DNA from: an uncultured Lachnospiraceae bacterium
Lineage (GTDB): Bacteria > Bacillota > Clostridia > Lachnospirales > Lachnospiraceae
Assembly (NCBI GenBank): GCA_949471785.1
Contig: CASWRE010000006.1
Span: 1 to 64,000 of the forward strand
Length of the DNA stretch: 64,000 nt
Direction: 5' to 3'
Shown here: one piece after another, positions 25,760 through 35,250 of the stretch
Layout of the letters: the number at the start of each line of letters is the position of its first letter
Numbering within the stretch: position 1 is the first letter of the stretch
Notes under the pieces: generated by a model
Told to the model about the DNA's origin: nothing
The model's database searches: none
The model's input: only the letters and a program-made list of their open reading frames with translations
Translations under genes and position numbers: made by a program

Positions 25760-27979
25760 TTATGCGTTAAAATCGTATTGTATATAGATACCGCGGAAAC
25801 CGTTGTTGATCTCCACGTACTGCTCTGTTTTATCTTTCAGACGGGTAAGCGTCCCGTAGGTCCTGTGTTTGATGTAGATGACCTTCCGGTACATATCCTT
25901 CACTTTCGATACTGCCTCGTCCGCAGGTCCTATGATCTGCACCTTTTCCCGGCCCGTGGCACGGAAAAGATAGCGTTTCAGATACTCCATCGCCGTATTC
26001 AGCCGGAGCTCGTCAGCGCTGCTGGCATGAATGGCCAGCAGGTTCTCCACCGGCGGATACCCCATCAGACGACGATAGCCCAGCTCTTCTTCATAAAAAA
26101 TATCGTCGTCCTGACGGGCGGCAGCCTGAATGGCATAGTGCTCAGGATGGTAGGTCTGAATCACCGCAACGCCGGGCCGATCCGCCCGCCCGGCCCGGCC
26201 CACCGCCTGGGTCAGAAGCTGAAAAGTCCGTTCCGCGCCACGGTAGTCCCCCGTATACAGGGACAGATCCGCGGCCAAAGCCCCCACCAGCGTCACCATG
26301 GGAAAGTCATGCCCCTTCACAATCATCTGGGTCCCCACCAGGATATCCGCCCTCCCCTCCCCGAAAGCCCGGAGTAATTTCTCGTGGTCGTTTTTATGAC
26401 GGGTGGTATCCATATCCATGCGCAGCACTCTGGCCTGAGGAAATTCCCGCAAAAGCAGCTCTTCCACCTGCTGTGTGCCCGCCCGGAACCCGCCGATATA
26501 AGGCGACCCGCAGGAGGGACAACTATGGAATGCCGTCGTCTCATGGCCGCAGTAATGACAGACCAGACGGCCATGCTTATGGATCGTCATGGACACGTCA
26601 CAGTGAGGGCATTTAACCACATAACCGCAGGTACGGCAGGAGACAAACCCGGCATACCCTCTCCGGTTCAGAAAAAGCATGGCCTGTTCCCCCCGTTCCA
26701 GGCATTCCGCAAGGCTCCGGCGCAGCTCTCCTCCCAGCATGGAACGGTTGCCTTTCCTTAATTCTTCCCGCATATCCGTGATCTTAACCCTGGCCAGCCC
26801 CCGGGAACCAAAGCGCCGGGACATTCGTACTTCCCGGTATTCCCCCGTCTCACAGCGATAGCGGGATTCCATGGACGGAGTAGCCGATCCGAAAAGCACC
26901 CTGGCTCCCTCCAGCCGCGCCCGCTCCACCGCCGTCTCCCTGGCATGATAGCGCGGCGTCATCTCACTGTGATAGGAACTCTCCTGCTCCTCATCCACGA
27001 TGATCAGCCCAAGAGACGGAAAAGGGGCAAAAAGCGCAGAGCGGGGCCCGATCATAATCCTTGCCTCTCCCCGGGCGGCTCTGCCAAACTGTTCCGCCCT
27101 TTCCCCCTGGGAGAGCCGTGAATGAATGATCGCCACATCTTTGCCGAAACACTCGCAGAAACGCTGTACATTCTGATAGGTCAGGGCGATCTCCGGCACC
27201 AGAAGAATCACCTGGCGCCCCTGTTCCAGCATCGCGGAGATCAGGCTCATATAGACCACGGTCTTGCCGCTTCCCGTGACGCCATGCAGCAGGACAGGCC
27301 GCGGAGCATCGCCGCGCCATTCCTCCCTGATCTCATCTACTGCTCTTCCCTGCTCTTCGGTCAGTTCCGGAAAAGGCATTTCCCGCTTATGCTCCTGAAA
27401 GGGCGAAAGAAAATCAGATTCGTCTTCTACAAAAAGCACACCCATCCTCTCCAATGCCCGCACCACCGTTGCCGACAGGTTCAGCTCTTTCAGACAGGCC
27501 GCATAATCCACGGAACCATCGTCAATGAGATATTCCAGCAGACGGACCCGGGCCGTATGGCTCCTGCGCTTTTCCTCCTCAAGAATGCGGGCTGCTTCCT
27601 CTTTGGAAAGTTTGAGTACAATTGTCCGGTTTGTCCGTCTTCCGTTTTTCTGTCTGACCGGCAGAACAGTCTTCAACGCCTGGAGCATGGTACAGCCATA
27701 GTTTTCCCGTATCCAGGACGCCAACTCAATGAGCCTTCCCTCCAGAGACTGCTTTTTCTGTGATATCCCCTGTATAAATTTCATTTTTTCCAGTTCATAG
27801 TCCGGTTTGTCTGTCACTCGAATCACATAGCCGACTACCGTCCGGTTCCCCTTTCCGAACGGCGCCTCCACCTGGACGCCTGGACGGATATTCTGCTCCA
27901 GCATGGTCGGAATCCGATATTGAAACTTCCGGTCAAGCTGTTGGGCAGAAATATCCACTATAACATCTGCAAATTTCAT
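25760..27979 (-). CDS. priA: primosomal replication restart helicase PriA
   Basis: A 739-residue superfamily 2 helicase that reloads the replisome at stalled forks. There is an N-terminal DNA-binding domain, Walker A GVTGSGKTVVY, and a motif II reading DEEQ rather than the common DEEH. The usual zinc-binding region has eight cysteines (CRTCGY, CPHC, CHYCG, CPSCG). C-terminal helicase motifs include GTQMIVKGHDFP and QAVGRAGRA. Length is normal. It follows murE by 39 nt and precedes def. Confidence 0.95.
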   Translation of the reverse strand: MKFADVIVDISAQQLDRKFQYRIPTMLEQNIRPGVQVEAPFGKGNRTVVGYVIRVTDKPDYELEKMKFIQGISQKKQSLEGRLIELASWIRENYGCTMLQALKTVLPVRQKNGRRTNRTIVLKLSKEEAARILEEEKRRSHTARVRLLEYLIDDGSVDYAACLKELNLSATVVRALERMGVLFVEDESDFLSPFQEHKREMPFPELTEEQGRAVDEIREEWRGDAPRPVLLHGVTGSGKTVVYMSLISAMLEQGRQVILLVPEIALTYQNVQRFCECFGKDVAIIHSRLSQGERAEQFGRAARGEARIMIGPRSALFAPFPSLGLIIVDEEQESSYHSEMTPRYHARETAVERARLEGARVLFGSATPSMESRYRCETGEYREVRMSRRFGSRGLARVKITDMREELRKGNRSMLGGELRRSLAECLERGEQAMLFLNRRGYAGFVSCRTCGYVVKCPHCDVSMTIHKHGRLVCHYCGHETTAFHSCPSCGSPYIGGFRAGTQQVEELLLREFPQARVLRMDMDTTRHKNDHEKLLRAFGEGRADILVGTQMIVKGHDFPMVTLVGALAADLSLYTGDYRGAERTFQLLTQAVGRAGRADRPGVAVIQTYHPEHYAIQAAARQDDDIFYEEELGYRRLMGYPPVENLLAIHASSADELRLNTAMEYLKRYLFRATGREKVQIIGPADEAVSKVKDMYRKVIYIKHRTYGTLTRLKDKTEQYVEINNGFRGIYIQYDFNA

Positions 27980-28018
27980 AGCTCCCCTTTTCTACAGATT
28001 CATGCTATCCTATAACTG

Positions 28019-29482
28019 TCAGTTCCGATCCTCCTCTAAAATATCCCGGATCAGGTCCCGCTCATCCATCGGATATTTCTTTCCTCTGATTTCCTGATAA
28101 TCTTCATGTCCTTTTCCGGCCAGTACAATGATATCTCCCGGCTCCCCGTGGTGAATCGCGTAAGCGATAGCCTCCTTCCGGTCAATCATCTCTATATATT
28201 TGCCGTCTGTCTTACCGATCCCCACTTTAATATCGTCAATGATCGCCTGCGGCTCCTCAAACCGGGGGTTATCCGAAGTGATCACAGACAGATCCGCCAG
28301 ACGGCCGGAAACTTCGCCCATCTCATAGCGGCGGAGACGGGAACGGTTCCCCCCGCAGCCGAACACACACACCAGCCTGTGGGGCCGATACTCCCGCAGA
28401 GTGGTCAGAAGACTCTCCAGGCTCATGGCATTATGGGCATAATCAATCATTAAGGTGAATTCGTCCGAAACCTTTACCATCTCGATACGCCCTTTCACCT
28501 TCGCATTTTTCAACGCCCGGATAATATCCTCTTCAGACACAGAAAAATGACGGCAGATGGCAATCGCCGTCAGTGAATTGTAGATACTGAACTTACCGGG
28601 AAGATCAATCTCCACGGGGAAACTCATCAGCCCCTCCGTACGGTAAGAAATACCCAGCATTCCCCGTCCCGACACCAGCTTTACATCCACCGCCCGCAGG
28701 TCGGCTTTCTCTGAAAAGCCAAAAGTCTCCAGACGGCAGGTGTGCCCGGCAATGATCTGGTCCAAATGTATGTCATCGGCATTGACGATGCCTGTACGGC
28801 ACTGCCGCAGCAGGCGGCTCTTGCATTCCAGATATTCCTCGAAGCTCTCATGCTCATTGGGCCCGATATGATCCGGCTCAATGTTGGTAAAGATACCGAT
28901 ATCAAACAGGAACCCGGCTGTCCGGTGCAGCTTAAGGCCCTGGGAAGATACCTCCATGATCACACAGTCACAGCCCGCTTTCTCCATCTCGGAAAAGTAT
29001 TTCTGAATCAGATGGGATTCCGGCGTGGTATTTAAGGAAGGAATTTTTTTATCCCCGATAATGGTCTCTATCGTCCCGATAAGCCCCACCTTATATCCTG
29101 CATTCTCGAGAATGGATTTTACCAGATAGGTCGTGGTGGTTTTACCCTTAGTTCCGGTGACGCCGATGACCCGCAGCCTGTCGGCGGGATGTCCGTACCA
29201 GGCGGCGGCTATCAGAGCCATCGCATAGCGTGAATCCTCCACCTGCAGTACCGCGACATGCTCCGGCGCCTCCACCCTGCGCTCCGTAATCAGGGCAACC
29301 GCGCCCTTCTCTATGACCTGAGCAATAAAATCGTGACCGTCCACATTGGCCCCACAGATACAGATAAACAGAGAACCCTCGCCGGCCTCCCGGGAATCGC
29401 AGGCAATGTCCGCAATCTCCGTATCCAAATCTCCCTGCAGAACCTCAACCTGTATGTGTTCGACTAAAGCAGATAATTTCAT
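28019..29482 (-). CDS. murE: UDP-MurNAc-tripeptide synthetase, meso-diaminopimelate type
   Basis: A 487-residue Mur ligase. GTKGKTTTT at 110-118 is the ATP loop. DNPR at 404-407 is the motif that recognises meso-diaminopimelate, against DDPN-like motifs for lysine, so the wall is predicted to be A1-gamma type. The central segment reads DHIGPNEH where most MurE proteins have a DHLDYHG-like sequence. K221 is the expected carbamylated lysine. The gene is not in the dcw cluster but heads the priA operon 14 kb away, so a second murE elsewhere is possible. Its own promoter is at 29539-29567, and an AGGAGG site precedes the ATG. Confidence 0.92.
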   Translation of the reverse strand: MKLSALVEHIQVEVLQGDLDTEIADIACDSREAGEGSLFICICGANVDGHDFIAQVIEKGAVALITERRVEAPEHVAVLQVEDSRYAMALIAAAWYGHPADRLRVIGVTGTKGKTTTTYLVKSILENAGYKVGLIGTIETIIGDKKIPSLNTTPESHLIQKYFSEMEKAGCDCVIMEVSSQGLKLHRTAGFLFDIGIFTNIEPDHIGPNEHESFEEYLECKSRLLRQCRTGIVNADDIHLDQIIAGHTCRLETFGFSEKADLRAVDVKLVSGRGMLGISYRTEGLMSFPVEIDLPGKFSIYNSLTAIAICRHFSVSEEDIIRALKNAKVKGRIEMVKVSDEFTLMIDYAHNAMSLESLLTTLREYRPHRLVCVFGCGGNRSRLRRYEMGEVSGRLADLSVITSDNPRFEEPQAIIDDIKVGIGKTDGKYIEMIDRKEAIAYAIHHGEPGDIIVLAGKGHEDYQEIRGKKYPMDERDLIRDILEEDRN

Positions 29483-29538
29483 ACTCAGCCTCCTGATTAT
29501 TTATGTGAATTTGTTTGTGCCAGAGGCACACCAAGGAT

Positions 29539-29567
29539 AGCATACCATAGATAGGATTCGTTTTCAA
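29539..29567 (-). promoter_or_regulatory. sigma-A-type promoter for the murE-thiN operon
   Basis: On the minus strand TTGAAA (29562-29567) and TATGCT (29539-29544) are 17 bp apart, leaving a leader of about 50 nt before the murE ATG. Confidence 0.65.
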
Positions 29568-29739
29568 TGCAGGGAAGGGGAAAAAATCCGGTCTATTTTA
29601 TGCCCTTATCTTTGTTCATTATTTTATATTTTTTTATTTTCTTTTATTTATTGGACACATTTTATTCACAAACCCCCGCTATAATGTTAACCGGATAGTT
29701 GATTAACCACTAACTATCTCCCCCCTCATTTAAACTTTG

Positions 29740-29767
29740 GAAAGAGACCCGGCGACGGGTCTCTTTC
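29740..29767. terminator. perfect 11-bp hairpin, possible terminator
   Basis: 29740-29750 and 29757-29767 pair perfectly over 11 bp with a 6-nt loop. Only short T-rich stretches follow on either strand, so it may work in either direction or be an RNA structural element. Confidence 0.5.
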
Positions 29768-29840
29768 TGCGTCTCAAAAGACCGGTACTTAATCTCCCGT
29801 CCGCTCTTGTTTTCTCACCTGACTCCCTGTCAACAAAGAA

Positions 29841-29880
29841 ATCCGGACGCCCTTACGGGTATCCGGATTCTTTTTCTTAT
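29841..29880. terminator. terminator after oppA, also readable on the plus strand
   Basis: 29841-29847 pairs with 29862-29868, with an inner stem CCC/GGG around TTAC. The minus strand continues TTCTTTG (end of the opp transcript). The plus strand continues with a better T-run (29869-29877), although no plus-strand gene precedes it. Confidence 0.7.
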
Positions 29881-29956
29881 CGGAAAGCCTCAACACGCGC
29901 TTTCCTTTATCATCCTTTTATGCAGACTGTCGTCAAAGGCTTCCGCAAAGATATCG

Positions 29957-31756
29957 TTACGGATGGACATAGCCAAAGAAGAAGTATCCCAGCGGACAAT
30001 AGTACATGCCCTTAATACCGTCGGAAAGCATATATTTCTGGGTATAGAAGTACAGCGGATTCAGTACCCAATCCTGTCCCATGATCAGATCTTCGGCCTC
30101 ATGCATATATTTCATGCGCTCGCTTGTATCTGTGGCAGATTTTGCCTGCTGGATCAGTTTATCATAGTCCTCGCTCGCATACTGGGCGTCGTTGTTTCCT
30201 CCGCCTGTCAGCCACATATCCAGGAAGGACATGGGATCGTTGTAATCGGCAATCCAGCCGTTACGGGCGATGGAATAGTCGCCGTCTTTACGGGTCTGCA
30301 GGAAGGTATTCCACTCCTGGTTGTTCAGGGTAACGGTAACGCCGAGAACATCCTCCCACATAAACTGCAGAGCTTCCGCCACTGCTTTGTGGTTATCATC
30401 TGTGTTATACAGATATTCGACTACCGGGAAGCCCTCGCCGCCCGGATAACCGGCTTCTGCCAGCAGTTCTTTGGCCTTTTCACAGTTTGCCGCATAATCC
30501 GCATCCGTTTCCGCATAGTAGCCGCCGCCGACGGTACGGAAGTCGTCGCCGGAAGCGCCTGCCGCGTCATAGACACCGGCCGGTACGAAACCGTTTGCCT
30601 CAACCTGTCCGGACTGGGTTACCTGGTTTACGATATAGGTACGGTCAACAGCCAGCGTGAAAGCCTGACGTACCAGCGGGTTATCAAAGGGGGCTTTCTG
30701 TGTCTGATAGCATACATAGTAGGTACCGATATAGTCAACAATCTTCAGGTCGCCGGAAGCGATCTTATTGGCGATCTCCGCCTGAGGTACATTCTCAATG
30801 AAGTTCAACTCACCGGAATTGAAACCGGAAAGCATGGCGTTTGCGTCGTCCATCAGCTTCCAGGTGATGGTATCCGGTCCCAGATTAGCGTAATCATAAT
30901 ACTGATCATTCTTTTCCATAATGATCTCCGAATTATGATTCCATGCCTGCATCTTGTAAGACCCGTTGGTGATGTATGTGGCCGGATCAAAAGTCCACTG
31001 ATCGCCGTTTGCCTCGATGGTATCCTGACGCACCGGGAGCATGGCCGGGAATGCGCACAGCTCCTCAAAATACGGCAAATCGGTGGTGATCGTCACCTCA
31101 AAGGTCTTATCATCCAGCGCTTTTGCCGCCAGCTCGGACGGGTCTTTTTCCCCTGCCATGATCTCATTGGCATTTACGACACAGTCCAGCATATAGTTGT
31201 AGTCAGCGGCCGTCTCCGGCGTAACCAGACGTTTCCATGCATATTCAAAATCGCCGGCCGTTACAGGCTGTCCGTCCGACCATTTGATGTCGTCGCGGAG
31301 CTTAAAGGTGTAAGTCACCGTTCCGTCGTCGTTCGTTTTCTTATCGTAGCTCTCTGCCTGTCCGTAAGTGATCTGCGCACTGTTCGACGTACCGTCAGTA
31401 CCGTCTACTTCTGTACCGGTATCTTTCCATTTCATAAGACCTTCAAACAGATGCAGGGTCATCATGGCGCCGTCTACGGCAGAATTCAGCGCCGGATCAA
31501 TGGTCTGGGGCTCGGAGGCCACGTTTACCGTGATATTCTTTCCGTCCCAGGTTACGGCGCCGGCTTCGCTCGCGGCGGATGAAGCGGCCTCGCCCGTGTC
31601 GGATGCGGCTGCCGACCCTTCTGACTGTGTGGTGGATGACTCTGCAGGCGCTGCGCTTCCCTGTGACGAGGAGCCGGAATTACTTCCGCATCCCGCGAGC
31701 ACAGAAACGCCCATGGCAGCTGTAAGTGCAAGAGCTGTAAGCTTTTTCAGTTTCAT
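29957..31756 (-). CDS. oppA: oligopeptide ABC transporter substrate-binding lipoprotein
   Basis: A 599-residue extracellular solute-binding protein (SBP family 5) that delivers peptides to OppBC. The signal peptide has lipobox LAGC with the lipidated Cys at residue 23. A Ser/Ala/Gly-rich linker of about 45 residues leads to the binding domain, which contains the typical family segment NITVNVASEPQTIDPALNS. The start at 31756 follows GGAGGG by 4 nt. The gene is last in the opp operon, separated from oppF by 60 nt, which would allow extra expression or mRNA processing. The peptide range cannot be predicted. Confidence 0.95.
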   Translation of the reverse strand: MKLKKLTALALTAAMGVSVLAGCGSNSGSSSQGSAAPAESSTTQSEGSAAASDTGEAASSAASEAGAVTWDGKNITVNVASEPQTIDPALNSAVDGAMMTLHLFEGLMKWKDTGTEVDGTDGTSNSAQITYGQAESYDKKTNDDGTVTYTFKLRDDIKWSDGQPVTAGDFEYAWKRLVTPETAADYNYMLDCVVNANEIMAGEKDPSELAAKALDDKTFEVTITTDLPYFEELCAFPAMLPVRQDTIEANGDQWTFDPATYITNGSYKMQAWNHNSEIIMEKNDQYYDYANLGPDTITWKLMDDANAMLSGFNSGELNFIENVPQAEIANKIASGDLKIVDYIGTYYVCYQTQKAPFDNPLVRQAFTLAVDRTYIVNQVTQSGQVEANGFVPAGVYDAAGASGDDFRTVGGGYYAETDADYAANCEKAKELLAEAGYPGGEGFPVVEYLYNTDDNHKAVAEALQFMWEDVLGVTVTLNNQEWNTFLQTRKDGDYSIARNGWIADYNDPMSFLDMWLTGGGNNDAQYASEDYDKLIQQAKSATDTSERMKYMHEAEDLIMGQDWVLNPLYFYTQKYMLSDGIKGMYYCPLGYFFFGYVHP

Positions 31757-31816
31757 AGTTCCCTCCATATAAAATTATATTTGATAAACAGCCTTGTGCT
31801 GTATTACCCCAAAATA

Positions 31817-32848
31817 TTATAAATTATGGCACGCCGCCCAATGATCCGGCGCATACTCCTTAAACTCCGGAACCTCCCCGCGGCACTTTTCCGTCGCATG
31901 AGGACAGCGTGTATGGAAACGGCATCCGGTGGGCGGGTTCATCGGAGACGGAATATCCCCCTCCAGTATGATGCGCTGCCTGCTGCGGCTCAGCTGCGGG
32001 TCCGGAACGGGCACTGCCGAGAGCAACGTCTGTGTATACGGGTGCATCGGATTACGGTTCAATTCGTAACTTTCAGCCAGCTCCACCATGGTCCCCAGGT
32101 ACATAACGCCGATCCGGTTGGAGATATGGCGTACAACGGACAGATCGTGGGCAATGAACAGGTAGGTCAGCCCCAGCTCCTTCTGCATATCCTCCAGCAT
32201 ATTCACTACCTGGGACTGGATGGAAACGTCCAGCGCGGAAATCGGCTCGTCGCACACGATAAACTCCGGATTAACGGCCAGGGCGCGGGCGATACCGACA
32301 CGCTGCTGCTGTCCTCCGGAAAACTCATGGGGATAACGATTGGCATGTTCCGTATTCAGCCCCACTGTCGAGAGCAATTCCTTAATCCGGTCCATACGAT
32401 CGGTCTTGGATTCAAACAGCTTATGGATATCCAGCGCTTCGCCGATAATTTCACCGACTGTCATACGGGGATCAAGGCTCGCGGAAGGGTCCTGAAAGAT
32501 GATCTGCATTTTCCGGCGATAGGGCAGCATATTTGCCTGACGCGGCTTCGGCACTTTCACATCCTGCATTACGCCGTTCGCCCCCGGCTTCCAGGGGTCT
32601 TCTCCTTCATAGATCACCTCGCCGTCATAGACAATCTTCCCCGACGTCGGCTGATGAAGCTGCAGAATTGTCCGGCCCAACGTCGTCTTTCCGCAGCCGG
32701 ACTCTCCCACCAGGCCAAGGGTTTCTCCCCGCCTGATAAACACAGAGATATCTTCCACCGCCTGTACGCCGGGTCCTTTCATTCCCTTGACGGGAAAATA
32801 TTTTTTTAAATGTTCTACGGAAACGAGGATGTCGTCATTCTTATTCAT
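31817..32848 (-). CDS. oppF: oligopeptide ABC transporter ATP-binding protein OppF
   Basis: A 343-residue ATPase that powers peptide import together with OppD. Walker A is GESGCGKTT, the signature is SGGQQQR and Walker B is [11 protein letters not shown]. The C-terminal oligopeptide-transporter extension has the cysteine cluster around [15 protein letters not shown], where the family can carry an Fe-S cluster. The start at 32848 has GGAGGG 8 nt upstream and overlaps the oppD end by 8 nt. Confidence 0.96.
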   Translation of the reverse strand: MNKNDDILVSVEHLKKYFPVKGMKGPGVQAVEDISVFIRRGETLGLVGESGCGKTTLGRTILQLHQPTSGKIVYDGEVIYEGEDPWKPGANGVMQDVKVPKPRQANMLPYRRKMQIIFQDPSASLDPRMTVGEIIGEALDIHKLFESKTDRMDRIKELLSTVGLNTEHANRYPHEFSGGQQQRVGIARALAVNPEFIVCDEPISALDVSIQSQVVNMLEDMQKELGLTYLFIAHDLSVVRHISNRIGVMYLGTMVELAESYELNRNPMHPYTQTLLSAVPVPDPQLSRSRQRIILEGDIPSPMNPPTGCRFHTRCPHATEKCRGEVPEFKEYAPDHWAACHNL

Positions 32849-33884
32849 TTTCACTGCCCTCCGTTTCACTTTCCTCTTGCCGGTTCTTCATCTCTTCCTG
32901 AATCCGCAGCCAGCAGGCGGCCCGATGCTCTCTGCCCATGTTTACATAGGGGGGCATTTTCTGCAGACATACTTTCATGGTATGCTCGCACCGCGGCGCA
33001 AAGGGACATCCCTCCGGCGGATTTAACATATCAACGGGCGTACCTTCGATCGGAATCAGGCGCTCGTAGCTTTCCGCATCCACACGGGGCATCGAACGCA
33101 GCAGCCCCTTTGTATAAGGATGTCCAGGATTATAAAAAATATCATCCACCGAACCCTGCTCCACCATTTTTCCCGCATACATAACGGACACTTTATCGCA
33201 GATTTCCGCCACCACGCCCAGATTGTGGGTAATGAAGACAATTCCCATATGATTCTTCTTCTGAAGCTCTTTCATCAGCTCCAGGATCTGGGCCTGGATC
33301 GTAACGTCCAGCGCCGTCGTGGGCTCGTCGGCAATCAAAAGTTTCGGATGACAGATCAATCCCATGGCGATCATAACGCGCTGGCGCATACCGCCGGATA
33401 ACTCATGGGGATACTGCCCCATTCGTTTTTCCACATTATTGATACCTACCTGCTCGAGCATTTCCATCGCTCTTTTCGCAGCTTCTTCTTTAGATATTTC
33501 TTTATTGTGCGCCCGCAGCGCCTCTGTCAACTGATTCCCTATGGTATAAACGGGATTCAGACAGGTCATCGGGTTCTGGAAAATCATGGCTACCTGAGAA
33601 CCGCGGAAGTTGACCATTTCACTCGCCGTCTTCGCCAGCACGTCCTCCCCTTCCAGAGTAATACTGCCGCCCACGACTTTTCCCGGCGACTGCAGCAGGC
33701 CGATAATCGAATAGGCCTCCACGCTTTTTCCGGAACCGGATTCCCCCACAATACCCATTACTTCGTTGTAATTCAGATCATATGAGATTCCGTTTACGGC
33801 TTTCACTTCTCCCGCCGGCGTAAAGAAAGACACCTGGAGATCCTTTACTTCCAGTAATTTTTCCGTTTTTCTTTCCTGTTCCAT
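32841..33884 (-). CDS. oppD: oligopeptide ABC transporter ATP-binding protein OppD
   Basis: A 347-residue ATPase partner of OppF. Walker A is GESGSGKS, the signature is LSGGMRQR and Walker B is IADEPTTALDVT. The C-terminal segment GCPFAPRCEHTMKVC holds the conserved cysteines of this subfamily. It follows oppC by 16 nt. Confidence 0.96.
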   Translation of the reverse strand: MEQERKTEKLLEVKDLQVSFFTPAGEVKAVNGISYDLNYNEVMGIVGESGSGKSVEAYSIIGLLQSPGKVVGGSITLEGEDVLAKTASEMVNFRGSQVAMIFQNPMTCLNPVYTIGNQLTEALRAHNKEISKEEAAKRAMEMLEQVGINNVEKRMGQYPHELSGGMRQRVMIAMGLICHPKLLIADEPTTALDVTIQAQILELMKELQKKNHMGIVFITHNLGVVAEICDKVSVMYAGKMVEQGSVDDIFYNPGHPYTKGLLRSMPRVDAESYERLIPIEGTPVDMLNPPEGCPFAPRCEHTMKVCLQKMPPYVNMGREHRAACWLRIQEEMKNRQEESETEGSENE

Positions 33885-33900
33885 AAATTATCTCCTTTCC

Positions 33901-35247
33901 TTATTTCTTTAACCTGGGGTCCAAAGCGTCGCGCAAGCCGTCGCCGAACAGGTTCAACGATAAAATCAGCACACTCAAAATGGCCGCCGGAATAAACAGT
34001 CGATACGGATAAGAAGTCAGCCCACTCAACGCCTCCGAACACATAGAACCCAGACTGGTCAAAGGCGCTGACACGCCGACGCCGACGAAGGAGAGAAACG
34101 ACTCCAAAAAGATCGCCGACGGGATCTGCAGGAAAGTCGTGGTCACAATCTGTCCCACACAGTTCGGCAGCAGATGCCTCCAGATAATACGACTTCCTTT
34201 TGCCCCCAGCGCACGGGCCGCCGTCACATATTCCTGCTGTTTCAACTGCAGAATCTGTCCGCGGATAATACGGCTCATGGTCACCCAATACAAGAGACCG
34301 AACGCAATAAACATGGAAATCAGATTCGGCCCCAGCAACGTCACCAGGCTCTGCACCACGCCGTCGCCGGAATTCTGAAACTGTTCCAGAGCCGGTTTTA
34401 ATGTGGCCGACAAAAGCAGGATAATCAGCATTTCCGGAATAGAATAGATAATCTCCACAATACGCTGCATAACATTATCTACCATACCGCCGCAATAGCC
34501 GGAAATCGAGCCGTATACGGCGCCGATGATCAGCACCAGAATAGCCGCGCAGATACCCACAATGATGGACACCCTTGCCCCTACCATAACGCGGACCATA
34601 ATGTCCCGTCCCTGGTCATCCGTACCGAAAATATGGGGGAAAACTTTTTCGCCCTCGGCTATCTTCTGCAATTCCCGGTTGGAATACCCAAAGATTTTTG
34701 CCTTGACGCCCAGTTCTTTCGCGGCCTGCTGAGCTGTCATCTCCGTTTCTTCCGACGACTGCTTGCTGACATTAGCCGAAGCGCGGATTTTGGCTTCCTC
34801 AACTCTGGTCAGCTTTTCCCCCTTTGCCTCCGCCTCGGCGCGGGCCTGCTCGATTGCTTCCTCCACGGAGAGCACCTTTGAGCCGGAGTGTTTTTCGATA
34901 TAATCATTAATTTTCTGCTGATCTTCCAATGTATAGTGCCACGGATCAAGGGTCTCTGATCCGCGGATCTGTTCTTTATACGAGTAGGGTACGACCTGCG
35001 GCCCTACAAAAGCGAAAATCACCAATAATACAATGACCACGAGCGCAACCATCGCCACCGTATTTTTTCTCAGACGACGCCACGCGTCTTTCCAGTAGGA
35101 AACGTTTTCCCGGTCCTGAATAAAGCTTTCCTTTTCACTTTCCGTTGCCGGTTCAAAAGCATTTTCCGGCAGGGAATTCCAATCCATAATGTCGTCAATA
35201 TTGGGTTGAAGAGAACCCACTTTATTGTACTTTTTCGTCTCGGCCAT
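33901..35247 (-). CDS. oppC: oligopeptide ABC transporter permease OppC with a large insert
   Basis: A 448-residue permease, longer than the roughly 300 residues usual for OppC. After a cytoplasmic N-terminus and the first membrane helix (about 62-88) there are about 105 extra residues, at about 95-203. These are highly charged and helical, rich in Glu, Ala and Lys, before the normal FGTDDQGRDIMVRV segment. The insert would lie on the outer face, near where OppA docks. The remaining five helices and the EAA loop (about ALGAKGSRIIWRHLLPN) are normal. It starts 3 nt after oppB. Confidence 0.93.
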   Translation of the reverse strand: MAETKKYNKVGSLQPNIDDIMDWNSLPENAFEPATESEKESFIQDRENVSYWKDAWRRLRKNTVAMVALVVIVLLVIFAFVGPQVVPYSYKEQIRGSETLDPWHYTLEDQQKINDYIEKHSGSKVLSVEEAIEQARAEAEAKGEKLTRVEEAKIRASANVSKQSSEETEMTAQQAAKELGVKAKIFGYSNRELQKIAEGEKVFPHIFGTDDQGRDIMVRVMVGARVSIIVGICAAILVLIIGAVYGSISGYCGGMVDNVMQRIVEIIYSIPEMLIILLLSATLKPALEQFQNSGDGVVQSLVTLLGPNLISMFIAFGLLYWVTMSRIIRGQILQLKQQEYVTAARALGAKGSRIIWRHLLPNCVGQIVTTTFLQIPSAIFLESFLSFVGVGVSAPLTSLGSMCSEALSGLTSYPYRLFIPAAILSVLILSLNLFGDGLRDALDPRLKK

Positions 35248-35250
35248 CGA

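Larger units (their letters stand above)
29483..29956. other. structured intergenic region between murE and oppA
   Basis: No supportable protein gene. It contains the murE promoter (29539-29567, minus), an AT-rich block, a plus-strand TATAAT at 29680-29685 without a good -35, a hairpin 29695-29717, a perfect 11-bp hairpin 29740-29767 and the terminator 29841-29880. A plus-strand small RNA from about 29692 to 29770 or 29880 is possible but unproven. Confidence 0.5.

Noticed and set aside
29807-31582. 591-codon plus-strand frame opposite oppA
   Set aside because: It is the mirror of oppA, with no ribosome site and no domain.
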